Assembly (NCBI GenBank): GCA_002917075.1
Contig: NTMA01000001.1
Coordinates: forward strand, 248,001-312,000
Length of the DNA stretch: 64,000 nt
Origin: Hawksworthiomyces lignivorus
Taxonomy: Eukaryota; Ascomycota; Sordariomycetes; Ophiostomatales; Ophiostomataceae
Direction: 5' to 3'
Under the pieces are notes generated by a model that was not told the origin of the DNA, did no database searches, and saw only the letters and a program-made list of their open reading frames with translations. Shown piece after piece: positions 46,293 through 56,700 of this stretch. How positions within the stretch are numbered: the first letter of the stretch is position 1; each line of letters opens with the position of its first letter. Both the position numbers and the translations under genes were made by a program.

Positions 46293-47516
46293 TCACTTCT
46301 TGATCGCCTTCTTCTTGGGTGCCTGCTTCTTGGCCTCGAACGCCTGCACGAGCGCCTCGCAGCCCACCAGGTGTGCCCGCGGCTCCCACGTGTTCTGGCT
46401 CGCCGGGTAACCGGCCCACTTGATATGGTACTCGGTCGCCTTTGTCCCCGGGTGGACCCGCTCGCCCACGATTGCTTCAACAGCATACTCTTTCTCTGCG
46501 TCTTTCGGCTTCCGGCCCCGCTTCGCCGGCGTCTTGGCTGGCAGCGGCTTGGCAGGTGATTTGCCCTTAGCCGGTGCCGTCTTGGCTGACGCCTTGCCTG
46601 CGGGCCTGCCGCGTTTTGCGCCGGTCGTAGTAGTAGCTGGTCTGGCCTTTTCGGCCACGGCAGCCTGGATAGGGCGTGTTGATTAGCAAAGAGAAAATCA
46701 AAAAGGACATGCATGACATAAGCTTGACAGCAAGAGTGAGAAAATGAGACATACCTTCCCTGCGGCGCGCCTGGCTGGCAGCGCCTCCGCCGCCTTCTTG
46801 GCCGCAAGTGCAGCCTGCCGTCCTGTCAAGGGCCGAGAGCCTTGCGCACCGGCCTTTTTTGTGCTGCCCGGTGGGCGGCCGCGTCTGCCGCTGGCCTTTG
46901 CCGGGTTTGTTGGTGTGTCTTGAGAAGCGGGCGCAGCCGCCTTCGCTGGTGTCATCTTCGCCTTCGCCGTTCCAGGCGCAGACTTGGCTGCTGATGCGGC
47001 AGTGGCTGCCGGCGTGGACGACGACCCAGCAGGCCGGCCGCGCTTCCGCGCTGGCGTTTCTGCAGCCGGTGCAGGCTCGTCAGCGGCCTTGCGTTTGAGT
47101 GTTTGTGCGAGGGCTATTGGTGCCGGCACTGGTACCGGTACCGGTGTCTGTTTCGGTGTTGGCTTGCTGTCTGCCGCCTTCTGCGCGGGTGTGGCCGATC
47201 TGGATGCAGCGCTCTTCTTTGCCGCGCTGCCGCCACCGCCGCGGACAGCAGCGGCCTTTCCCACCCGAGCTGGTGCTGGCGTGCTCGTGGTGGACCGCGG
47301 CTGGCGGCCTCGGGGTTTCTTTGTCGAGGCCACTGCCACTGGCGTAGAAGCCTTCTCCTTGCTGTTGGTGGCGGCGGTGGTGTCCTCCTCCTCCTCTTGG
47401 TCCTTATCGGTAAGCCGCACCACTGTTGGCGTTCTGCTGTCGGCTGCCTCGGTCGAAGCGAGCACGACAGAGCCGCTGGCAGGCGCTATTTCTGGTTCGG
47501 CGCTGGTAGAAGGCAT
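46293..47516 (-). CDS. AT-hook and chromodomain protein
   Basis: Exons are 47516-46755 and 46664-46293 (91-nt intron, phase 0), giving 377 aa. Residues 1-305 are basic and Ala/Lys/Pro-rich with about five AT-hook-like cores (PRGRQP, KRGRPAG, RRGRPPG, KRGRPAG, KRGRKP), which bind the minor groove of AT-rich DNA. A single chromodomain of HP1 type lies at about 313-366: EYAVEAIVGERV, IKWAGYP, NTWEP. The aromatic cage for methyl-lysine is complete (Tyr314, Trp337, Tyr340 by alignment to HP1). There is no chromoshadow domain, so it is not HP1 itself. The combination suggests a heterochromatin reader that uses both AT-rich DNA and H3K9me; the Neurospora HCHC complex divides these functions between CDP-2 and CHAP. 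The C-terminus is a short Lys-rich tail. Confidence 0.9.
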
Positions 47517-48119
47517 GTTGCTGGAGAGGACAGGTCAGCGAGTGCAATCTGAGATTGAAAAAGACAAAAAACACGGTTCATGCAGCTATCCGTCTGTCTA
47601 TAAATGGAAGCAGGCATGGGCAAAGGCAAAAACAATCAAATGGCGTAAGGAGTTCGTCCTTGTATCCGCTCAGAGTATTTTCACCCGCCTGTGTCACACC
47701 GAAGGCCAGAGACAGTGGGAAGAACAGACCATGCGAATGTTTTGCCCGCACACGCGTCTTCAAGCTGTGCCGCGGGGCAACTCAAAAAATGTGGCCACTG
47801 CCGAATGAACAGACGCGTGACGTCGGAGAGGAAGCAGAAAGGAAATACAGCGCAGCAAACTCCAAACGCATCCAGCTTCTTATGTATGTGCAAAACTCAC
47901 ATGGCGCTCGGCGGCCCTGGCACTCTCTCTGGTGAAGTAGACACGAGACCAAGTAGGAGGCCCGCTGAAGATGAAAGGAATGATTCCATGAGAGGGAGGA
48001 ATCAAGGAAATATAAAAAAGAAAATGAGAGAGAGAGATGCTCTCTTCAAACTATTTCTTATAATAGTGGTGATGCTCTAGCCTTCATTCACTAGCAACAT
48101 CTGAAATGGTTGAGCGAAG

Positions 48120-48144
48120 CGCGTCGCAACTTGATTGCGACGCG
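48120..48144. promoter_or_regulatory. 10-bp perfect inverted repeat containing GACGCG
   Basis: The arms CGCGTCGCAA (48120-48129) and TTGCGACGCG (48135-48144) are exact reverse complements with a CTTGA spacer. The core GACGCG is close to the MluI cell-cycle box used by MBF-type factors. There is no trailing T run, so I do not call it a terminator. Confidence 0.4.
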
Positions 48145-48975
48145 ACTGTGTTTCTTCAGCCCCGTGTGAAGTCACATGCACACAAGTGTGAGAGATAAAT
48201 AATACACAGACCAAGAGGGCAACCAAAAAAAAAAAAAAGTAAATGAATGGCAAACAGTCTAGACTATTGATTGTGAAACGAAGACGAGGGGAACACGAGT
48301 TTGTACGACAACTCGAGGAAAGTAGGAAAGAGGATGTTAGAAGACATACTACTCACAGCTTATTATCCCTCTGTACATATGAAGGGAATGGGTAAGAAGC
48401 TCCTGGTAAGGGCGCCAAGGAGGGGGGACGCAGGAGGAGGGTTACTGTGTCCAAGACGCCCAGAGGAGATAGAGTGGTAATCCACAACGGAGCGGGAGAT
48501 TTTGGTGTCGATCGGGCGACGCGAATTCCCACGTGCGCTGGCGAGAAACGGGGCTAGGCTTATCTGCCTCTCCCCTTGGCGCCCTGCAAGGCCATCTGAG
48601 ATGTGCGATACTACCAAATGCCACGACAGAAGCATGCGACTAATTCAACAACACACGATCCGAATACGACAAAGAGCTCGTCTGCCGCCGTCGATTTTGT
48701 TCAGGAAAATATTTCTATCCCCTTTTGTTCGTTCGTATCTCATGTATAAATGTGTATTAGTATTCATCGTGGTTCCTCTCAGCGTCCCCATGCGTGTCCC
48801 CACTTGTAGAATTAAGCCTAGATTATCAGATGTGCGGACTGTTGCCGGGCCTGACGCTCACTTCGCTGCCACCCCCCATGTCTTTTATGTGTATATGTAT
48901 ATAAAACAGTCCTGGCCTTTCCATAAAGCAATAAGAAATTCCTATACGAGGCAAAAGCCAGAAGGCCAACCAGAA

Positions 48976-49007
48976 AGATGCTAGAACAAGGAAGATGCTA
49001 GAACAAG
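48976..49007. repeat. Tandem duplication of a 16-nt unit
   Basis: The unit AGATGCTAGAACAAGG is present twice in direct succession, followed by a third partial AGAT. It is a small replication-slippage product. Confidence 0.7.
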
Positions 49008-49152
49008 GAAGATAGGGAAAGACCTAAAAGCCCTAAAAAGAATAACCAGACCTCAAAACAAGACGCTAACCGGCAAAGGCTTGAACGAGAGACGAAAGTT
49101 ATCCAAAAGTAATGAAAACAAGAAAAACAGAAAATACAACATATGGCGAGAC

Positions 49153-51110
49153 TCAGTCCAATTCTTCTACCCGGTCCTTGTCGTCTATTTGCTCGAAACG
49201 GCCCTCTCTTACAGCCTGTGCTACAGGATTTTCAACATTCATTACGCCCGTTCTTCGTAGTCTGCACGAATCGTCTGTTAGCATAAACTTCCTATGTTTG
49301 CCGGTGGCGCTTTGGTAGCTTGCCTCTCAAATAGAACAAATAAGCGCTCCGCCTCGCGCTCTTTCTCTTCGTCGGTCATCTCTGGTACATCGGGACCTGT
49401 CTCTTCGTCTACGAACTGGCCAGTCACCGCATTCACGGCGCGACCGCTGCTGCCGCCCTCAGCTGCGGCCGCGGCACGGAATGTCTCGGTTGCGCCTTCG
49501 GGCACGGGAACGTTGTTCTGGAAGAGGAAGCCTGATGCGAAACCGTATCCAACGTTCTGCACAAACTTCGTGGCGTCCTTGTCAGAGAGCTCGAATAGCA
49601 TGTGAGATACAGCGTTTCGGAATTCGGGCGCCAGCGCATTAGTCGTATGTCGTAGGAGCAGAGAGGGCAAGTTGTCTCCCCGTCCCAGCACCTTCTTTCG
49701 GTCTGCCTCTGTCGGGAGCAGCTTGGTGTGCATAATAGGCCGCACGGTCTCGACTGGAGCCAGCTCGTAAATCTTGCGCAGAGCAGTCACAAGTGGGAGC
49801 ACGGCCTGGTCGAGCTCTGTGTCCTTGTACTTGTGCAGGGCCAGATCCAGCAGTTGAATGAGCCGCTCCGTCAGCACGGCCGGCTCGCTCTTGGGAAACA
49901 GTGCCGCGGTCCCTTTTTGGCTGGCGACGTCTAGCGTCAGAAGCGCGTTGACGAGTGAACCGAGTGGGGGCTCCAGGGGGCTCGGTTGTGGTATGTCGTG
50001 CTTGCAGATCATGGTCACAATGGGCGCGATCGCCGGCGTGAAAGCATCTACCCGAGTCTTGCAGAAATGGGTCACGTTGAACAGCAGCTTGGCTGTCTCG
50101 GTCAGAGCCATGTCCACCATGGGATCCGCTGCGGCTTTGGCTCTGCTAGCAGCGCTGCTGCCAGCGCCTGCTCCGGGACTGCTGTTGCCATTGCTGGTGC
50201 TGCTGTTGGGTTTTCCCGACGAGAGCTTGGCGTGTCTTGACAGGATCTGAACAATGGCGTCGGCCAAGTTGTGCTGATCGATCAGGGTCTCGAGCTTGAC
50301 GTTGGTGCCGTATGTGGTGAGAAATATTATGCGGGACACGAGGAACTCGTCATCCAGGCTGCCAGACTTCAGTTTGTTGCAGGCCTTTGCCTCGTACCCC
50401 AGGTCGACAAAAATCTGCCGGGTTTCTGGTTTGATTAATAGAGAATTTGCCAAACACCGCAGGGCATTCCGCGATGTCGTTGCCGAGGTGCTGTTAAAAG
50501 CATGTTTTGTGAGTGTTTCAATGCCCTGCCAGCAGCGAGCATGGGTTAGCGCGAGAGGGGTGGTACCAAAACAAGTAACAGGCAATTTTAAAGTTTTTCC
50601 TCCGATCTGCTTTTACTTGCCTCTTTCGTAAAGATGGGATCCGCATCACGCGGATCTCGACCGTAGACTTTAACTTCTTCTAGAGCAGTGTCTCGTTCTG
50701 CAATTCAGAGAAATGGGACGGTTAATCTCCGCAGATTCCACCCCAAAGAAGCAGGCAGGGAAATATGGAGGGATGCGATGAAGAGAATTGGGTGGCGTGG
50801 CGCGGTGCGGTGCCAAGAGACGCTCCGAGGGGTTTTGGAGATGGAGAGGCGGGCAAAATGCAAGTAGTTGGTTGGGGAGGGAGGGGGGAGACAGATTACA
50901 CTCACGCTGTGACGGCATATTGGACTTGGAGAGGTCTTGTGTGAGCATGTTCATGAGGTCGGTGACGGCCTTCAGCTTGGCTAGCTAAAAGTTAGTTTCC
51001 CACTTCGATCTGGCCTGGGCACACACCAAAAGGCCATGCCAGGTCGCATGGGGAAAGGCCCATTGCGTACCTGGGCCGGTCAAGCCGGCTTTGGGAAGCT
51101 GCAGAGTCAT
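49153..51110 (-). CDS. ric8: Ric8, G-alpha chaperone/guanine nucleotide exchange factor
   Basis: Exons are 51110-51071, 50980-50906, 50697-50621, 50525-49324 and 49261-49153, giving 500 aa, a usual Ric8 length. Joined, they read KLKAVTDLMNMLTQDLSK at the start, then FTKEGIETLTKHAF, SRNALRCLANSLL, the Ric8 block KLLPTEADRKKVLGRGDNLP, EMTDEEKEREAERLFVLFER and finally LRRTGVMNVENPV...EELD. Ric8 folds G-alpha subunits through armadillo/HEAT-type helices and acts as an exchange factor in growth, conidiation and virulence signalling. Two introns begin with GC: GCAAGT after 50621 and GCAAGC after 49324. They are required because only they join the family's sequence in phase. Without the last one the frame would end in an un-Ric8-like tail about 16 residues later. 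The start is the ATG at 51110; an upstream in-frame ATG exists. Confidence 0.92.
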
Positions 51111-53705
51111 TTTCGTCTTTTCGTGGTGATGCCGAGCATTGGTGACGAGGAGAGTTGACTTGGCAGCGCCCATGTGGACGAGTCTGGCTCGACAACGCGC
51201 GATCCGCTGCACTCTTTAAAGACGGGTTGTGCCGGACAAAGGAGAAAGGGGTTGGCGCGGGCCTGGGCGGGAGCTGCCAGACCGTGGAAGGGAGGGGAGG
51301 GGGGCCAAACGGCAGCAAATAAATTGGTGCTCAGTACCGAGCACTGTTCGAGCGCTCAATAAGCGAGTGACATTAGATGCGCAGATCCAGACCAGTTCCA
51401 AGTACCCGGAGGGCGGCTCTTTTCGTTTTCGTTTTCGAATTCTGCAGGCAGTCTTTTTGCTTTTGCTGCTGCAATTGCAGACGGATCGGGGATTAGCGGT
51501 ACAGCAGTTCGAGCGCTGGCAAATCGGCGGCGAAGAGGACAACAGTAGAAAACGGACGGGGCAGGAAGAGAAATTGGCGAGGGAGGGAGAGACAGGGAGA
51601 AGTAAGAAGGGAGAAAAGAAAAAAGAGAGGAGGGGAGGGAAAAGGAAATCGGGGAATAAAACGACGGGGATCACAGACCACAAAAAACCATAGACCGAGA
51701 GATAGAAAACGGAAAGAAGGCGGAAGAGGAAAAAGAAGGAGGGGAGGGATAATAGGACAGAAGTGCAGAAGAGCGAAGTGCAGGCGGTGGATGATTTGAT
51801 ATGTGGTAGGATGTGGGCGGTAAGTTCTGCGAACGCTGGCCAGCCGGGATAGGCTTGCTAGGATGGAGGATGGACCTGCTGAGATAGCTCGCCCTATTAC
51901 GGTAGAGGGAGGTGGAGGACCAGGAAGAAACGAGAAGAGCAGGAGGAGCAGAAGGAAAGGAAGTGGGTGTGTGGTGATCTGCAATGGCCGATGGGACCCC
52001 TGCACGATGCAATACGGGAGGGCGTCGTGCTTGGCCCCTGGTCTATTATCAGTTGGAAACGCAACTGGAAAGACCGGAAAGGCGGTTGGGAGTGAAGCCT
52101 TCAAAATCTTGACGGCTCTAACCTGAATCTGCCAGTGGTCTTCCCATCGTGGCTATTAAAATCTGCCGGTATATGGCGTCTGGCGAGCAAGCGTCTGACG
52201 CTTGCCTGAATTTGGATTTCCCAGCGAACCGAGTGAGAAGTGCAGCGAGCGGCCGGCGGGAGGATAGAGAGGGCAAACTATACTCCAATTCCGTCGGACG
52301 CGCCCTAGCGTTGCCCCAAGGCCGCTAAGTTCGCCAGAGACTGCTTCGCAAGAGCGGCAGAAAGGCAGTAGAAAGTGCTCGGCCAGGCGAGCAGAGTGGC
52401 GATCACTTGCTAGGGTGTGATGAAAGCTCTGCAAGCAGTCTGAAGAATGGAGTAGGTCCTGGCGAAAATCTGCAGATGTGGCTTCCGCCAGTGCGTCATT
52501 CTGACATATTTGACATCTGTCTATGTCTCTGATTTTTTTTTTCTATATTTGATGCACGTTTAGTCGGTTCAGCGGGACTTTAATCTCCATGCTTACTCGT
52601 TGCTATTTCTTTTCTTTTTTCTCCCCTTTTTATTTAGTTGTCAATTTTTTGCTTTTGGGGCCTTTTTTTCTTGTTACCCTTACCATGTGCTGGTACTGCT
52701 CCCCACTGCTGTCTCACTAGAAGAATACTCCGTCCTTTCCAATGTAGCTTCGCAGTTTCACCAAGGGCACACGTAAGTGTGGATATATCATATGCCTCCT
52801 GATGTCTGTACGTAGGTCGTATGCTTAAACTTTTTCTGGCAGGGTTGGAGAAAGGCCACGCGGTGTCTTCGTCCGAAACCCCGCTATTGTTCCAAACCCT
52901 TTTACCTCTTCCATTGGGTGCCCCGCCGCTTTTGCCGCCATTTCCTGGCCTTGCTGACCCTGCTGGCAGTGATGACATGCTGTGGTGGACCCATATTTGG
53001 TTAGACAGTGCCATTGCACAGTATATACTGGAACTTCTCAACTTGCGCACGGCCCTGATAATTATTCATCCACCTATGCTTAGTGCGTGTAGGTAGACAC
53101 GCTGTGGGGCAGGAAGGGGACCATAGAGAGTTGGAAGCTCCCTGGGTTCGCGTAAATTGGCGATGAGCAAAGACGCGACTTGGTCGCGTTCTCTCTGGAA
53201 AAAGTTAAGTCTGTAATTTGGAAAGGGCGACTTGCATGCACACGCTTTACGGCTCCCTTTTCGTAGTGCAATCTTCTTCTCACCAACCACTTCTCATTGT
53301 CTCCGCCATTTGCTTGCTCTTCGTCCTTCATTATTCATTTTTCTTTGTTTCTGAACTTGTGCTGCCTTTTTCCCTTTTTTTTTTAAGTTTGCTGTTTTTT
53401 TTTTACTTGTTCTTATTTCTGAATTGCATTTGACCTCTTTTGCTGCGCTTGAGTCTATATCTTGTGGCCCCTTTTTGCACGGTTTGGCTGCGTTTCTCAA
53501 CATCTGCCCGTCTCTATCGGCCGGAACACCTTTCTCATCTCATTGTGCCGACTGCAGCCAATTCTTCTGGTAATGCTCTTCTGCAAACAGCTTTCAATCT
53601 TGCGAGACCGCTGCTGCTGCTGCAGTGCGTAAAACCTCGCCCAACTTCTCTTTCTCTCCCCCTTTCTTTCTTCTTGGCTCTATATCATTGCCAGACGCCT
53701 TCAAG
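51111..53705. promoter_or_regulatory. Divergent intergenic region between ric8 and rif1
   Basis: The ric8 side (51520-51800) is purine-rich on the + strand, that is CT-rich on the ric8 strand, for about 250 bp. A TTTTCG triple repeat is near 51420. The rif1 side becomes CT-rich from about 53230 to the start codon. A small inverted repeat of ACGCGAC lies at 53173-53189. Several ORFs of up to about 200 codons here are low-complexity and have no homologue I recognise. Confidence 0.5.
53173..53189. promoter_or_regulatory. ACGCGAC/GTCGCGT inverted repeat upstream of rif1
   Basis: Seven-bp perfect arms with a TTG spacer lie about 520 bp before the rif1 start. Each arm carries an MCB-like ACGCGA core. 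The nine bases GACGCGACT also occur upstream of the chromodomain gene at 48139-48147. Confidence 0.35.
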
Positions 53706-56700
53706 ATGTCAGAAGTCGCAGCATCAAGGCTCTTGGAGTCTCTTCCAGCGCGGCCCCCAACCCCACCGCGGGACACCAGCCATGATACGGGAGCTCCTTT
53801 GAAGCAGGCTTTGCTGGTCGGCCATCGTGATCCCAATGACCCTCGCTCCAGCTTACAAACACCCCCAAGTGCTCAATCGCTGCTGTCGGCAACCAGCAAG
53901 ACTAGCAGCAGCACAGGGAGTGCCCGGCAGAAGAAAGTCGAGTTTTCCGCGCGGACAGAGTACAAAGAACCCCCGGTATACGTGGACCATCCGGACAAGC
54001 CCATCGGTCAGCAAGGCCACGTTACACCTCCTGTGATTGTGCTGCCTCCTTCGTCCAGCGCCTCTCGTCCCCCAAAGTCGATTCTCAAAGTCACCGCGTA
54101 CGATTCCCCCGCATCCGCCTCTCCTAGTAATATCGCCGATATGCTCGCCTCTACCGTGCAGCAGCTCATTGGAGCGGACCGGGACTCGAAGCTGGACGCA
54201 TACCTCATGCTGGCTCGAGCTCTCAAAGCATCCGATAACCTGCCTGACCGCATTGCTCTCCAAAGCAAAATGTCCCTTTTTACACAATTCATCCAGCGCG
54301 ACATAATTGCGTCAAAGACAGCTGACGGCAGCCTCGACTCCACTCTCGTTATTGCTGCCCTCGACCTTCTCAATACCTTCCTCCGCTTCTCCGCCATTGC
54401 CTCTACTCTATCCAACGATTTTGGGGTCTTCATCATCGACTACTGCATTCGCTCTTTCGAAGTGGCGAGCGTGCCCCGTGATGTACTGCGCACACTTATG
54501 CGTGTCATCTATACGCAAAACTTTCCCACCAAGGTCATGACGTCTGACCGTGTTGGCCGCCTCGTCGCCGCCCTACACAAAATGGACGAGCAGTACGAGA
54601 GCAAGAACATCATCGTGATGCGCTCTTTTAACTACAGAGCACTCGTGAAAAACCAGCCAATGTTGATGGCTGTGCATCTGGACTGGATGCAGGATCTGCT
54701 TATGGACATGGCAAGCAGTGCGCCTCATATCCGCAGCGCTGCGGTCGATCTGGGTCTCGAGGCCGCCTTTGCGCTGGGACGCGAGCGAGCTGTCTCTCAG
54801 CGCGTTATGGAGCTGCTCCAGGCAACCGTCGAGGAACAGAGATACCTAGACTACTACGCCGATCGCCTGCGTGCCATGACCAAAAACAAGCTCGAATCCT
54901 CTTTCGTGCCACAAATATGGAGTGTGGTAACCCTCTTCCTCCGCAACGTCGAGAAGTGGGACTTCTTTATGGATTGGCTTCGCATCCTCCAGGGGTGCTT
55001 CAACAGCAGCGACTATCGAACCAAAGCAGAGGCCAACTTTGCCTGGAGCCGCTTCACCTATGCACTACTGCGAGAGAACCGTCCCTTGTCCAAGAAGATG
55101 ACCACAGTCCTGACCCAGGCCCTTGTTAGCCAGCTACGTCGACGAGGCACTGGAAAACAAGCCGATGATTTCCGCAAAATGGTCCTAGGCTGCGTGTGCA
55201 ATCTGTTTTACTACACCATGCGCGATCCCAAGGAGCTCGATAATATTTGGGACAATAGTGTGAAGCCGGTTTTGTTGCAGCTGCTTGAGCAGTCTGCGGC
55301 AGAAGAGACAACCGCAGAGAAGCGGAAAGCAAACCTGGCCTCCGCCACAGCGATTCTCACCGGCCTTATCGATTGCTCCACAGCAAGGCCCTGGAAGGCA
55401 GACCACATCGCTAAGAGCCCCATTGTGGCGCCGGAAGATTTGCCCGCTGTCGATGCCAAATGGATTCGTCGCAATGCCGAGCGTGTTTTTGTCCTTGTGG
55501 GACCTATATTAGAACAGAACTTCCTTGAGCTTGCTACGCCGAGAAGTACGACACAGATGCTGTGGAAGTCTGTCGTCGGCGCTGTCACTGCTGCCGCCGC
55601 CAAGGAGGTCAAGGTGTCATCAGAGACGGCTGTCTTTGTAGGCCACGCCTTCTCTTTCCTCATGAGACGATGGACAGTCGGTGTGCCAATGAACAGTACT
55701 GCCGACAGTGCTAAAACTACGAATGCTGGTAATGAAGCCGACAAGTCTTTTGCGGCTTCAAAATTTCTGGCTGCGGCCCGTGAGTATCTCTTAACGATGG
55801 TAGACTCTCTCGGCTCTCTTCCTTTCACAGAAAAGCTGCTTTTAAAAGACGAAGGCAACACGTTCGTGCCTGTGGCTACTCCATCACAACGGACCGGAAA
55901 GGGCCACTCCATATCACGGACGCCCTTGCGTCACCTCTTTTCTCTTCTATCAACACTCCCCCCAGGCGTCCAGGATGATGACAACTTCGCTGAATTCATT
56001 GAATCGGTATTCGCCCCGTTCTTTTCCGCAAAGTCTGGCAAGGGTCGGCGGAACCTTGCTTTCGAGATGCTCCAAATGTCGCCAACGGATGCTCTTTGCC
56101 CGTACGGACCATGGCAGGTAGCAGCAGCGAGGATTGCCTCCACCCTGGTCCCTGAAGCTAGCGGCGGAGCCAGCATTGGAAGTGGAAGTGGTGGCAGCAG
56201 CAACCAGACCAGTCATAGTGACCCCATTGGCACATCCTACCGTTATTACCAAATGTCGCTGTCGCCTGGTTCGGGAGGTGGTGATCCGACACCCGCTGGC
56301 CATGAATTTCGAGAGGTTGTCCGTGTCTTGGAACGCGGTCTTCGTTCCACCCCAAAGCTGCCCTGGTCACGATGGCAGGCTCTCTTCTGCACACTATGCG
56401 ATAGAGTGCGCGAAGAGGCTGGCGAGGCTGGTCTTGCAATTTGCGTGCTAGACCCTCTTGCTAAATCAATTGCGGACCTACGAGTCCAGCCTGCTGCCGA
56501 TGATCACTCACCAATAGCTCTTCGTGCGGTTGTCGAACTTGTCTCATTAGCATCACACCCAAGAGATCGGCAGGCTGTCGATGCTGCAAAGCGTCGACTG
56601 TGGGGCCACGCCATTGCTGCTTCTGGGCCATCAGCTTTGTTTGATCCCCTTGATCACCTGTACAAACTGGTCAACCCGACACTGCAGCAGATGTATACGG

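Larger units (their letters stand above)
47517..49152. promoter_or_regulatory. Upstream region of the chromodomain gene and 3' region of ric8
   Basis: No gene-like ORF is present. A perfect 10-bp inverted repeat with a 5-nt spacer lies at 48120-48144, about 600 bp upstream of the chromodomain start. An A12-13 run is near 48226. A directly repeated 16-nt unit (AGATGCTAGAACAAGG) occurs twice in tandem at about 48976-49007. Confidence 0.5.

Noticed and set aside
48120..48144. Inverted repeat read as a transcription terminator
   Set aside because: There is no T run after it, and eukaryotic polymerase II genes do not use such terminators. It is kept only as a possible binding site.
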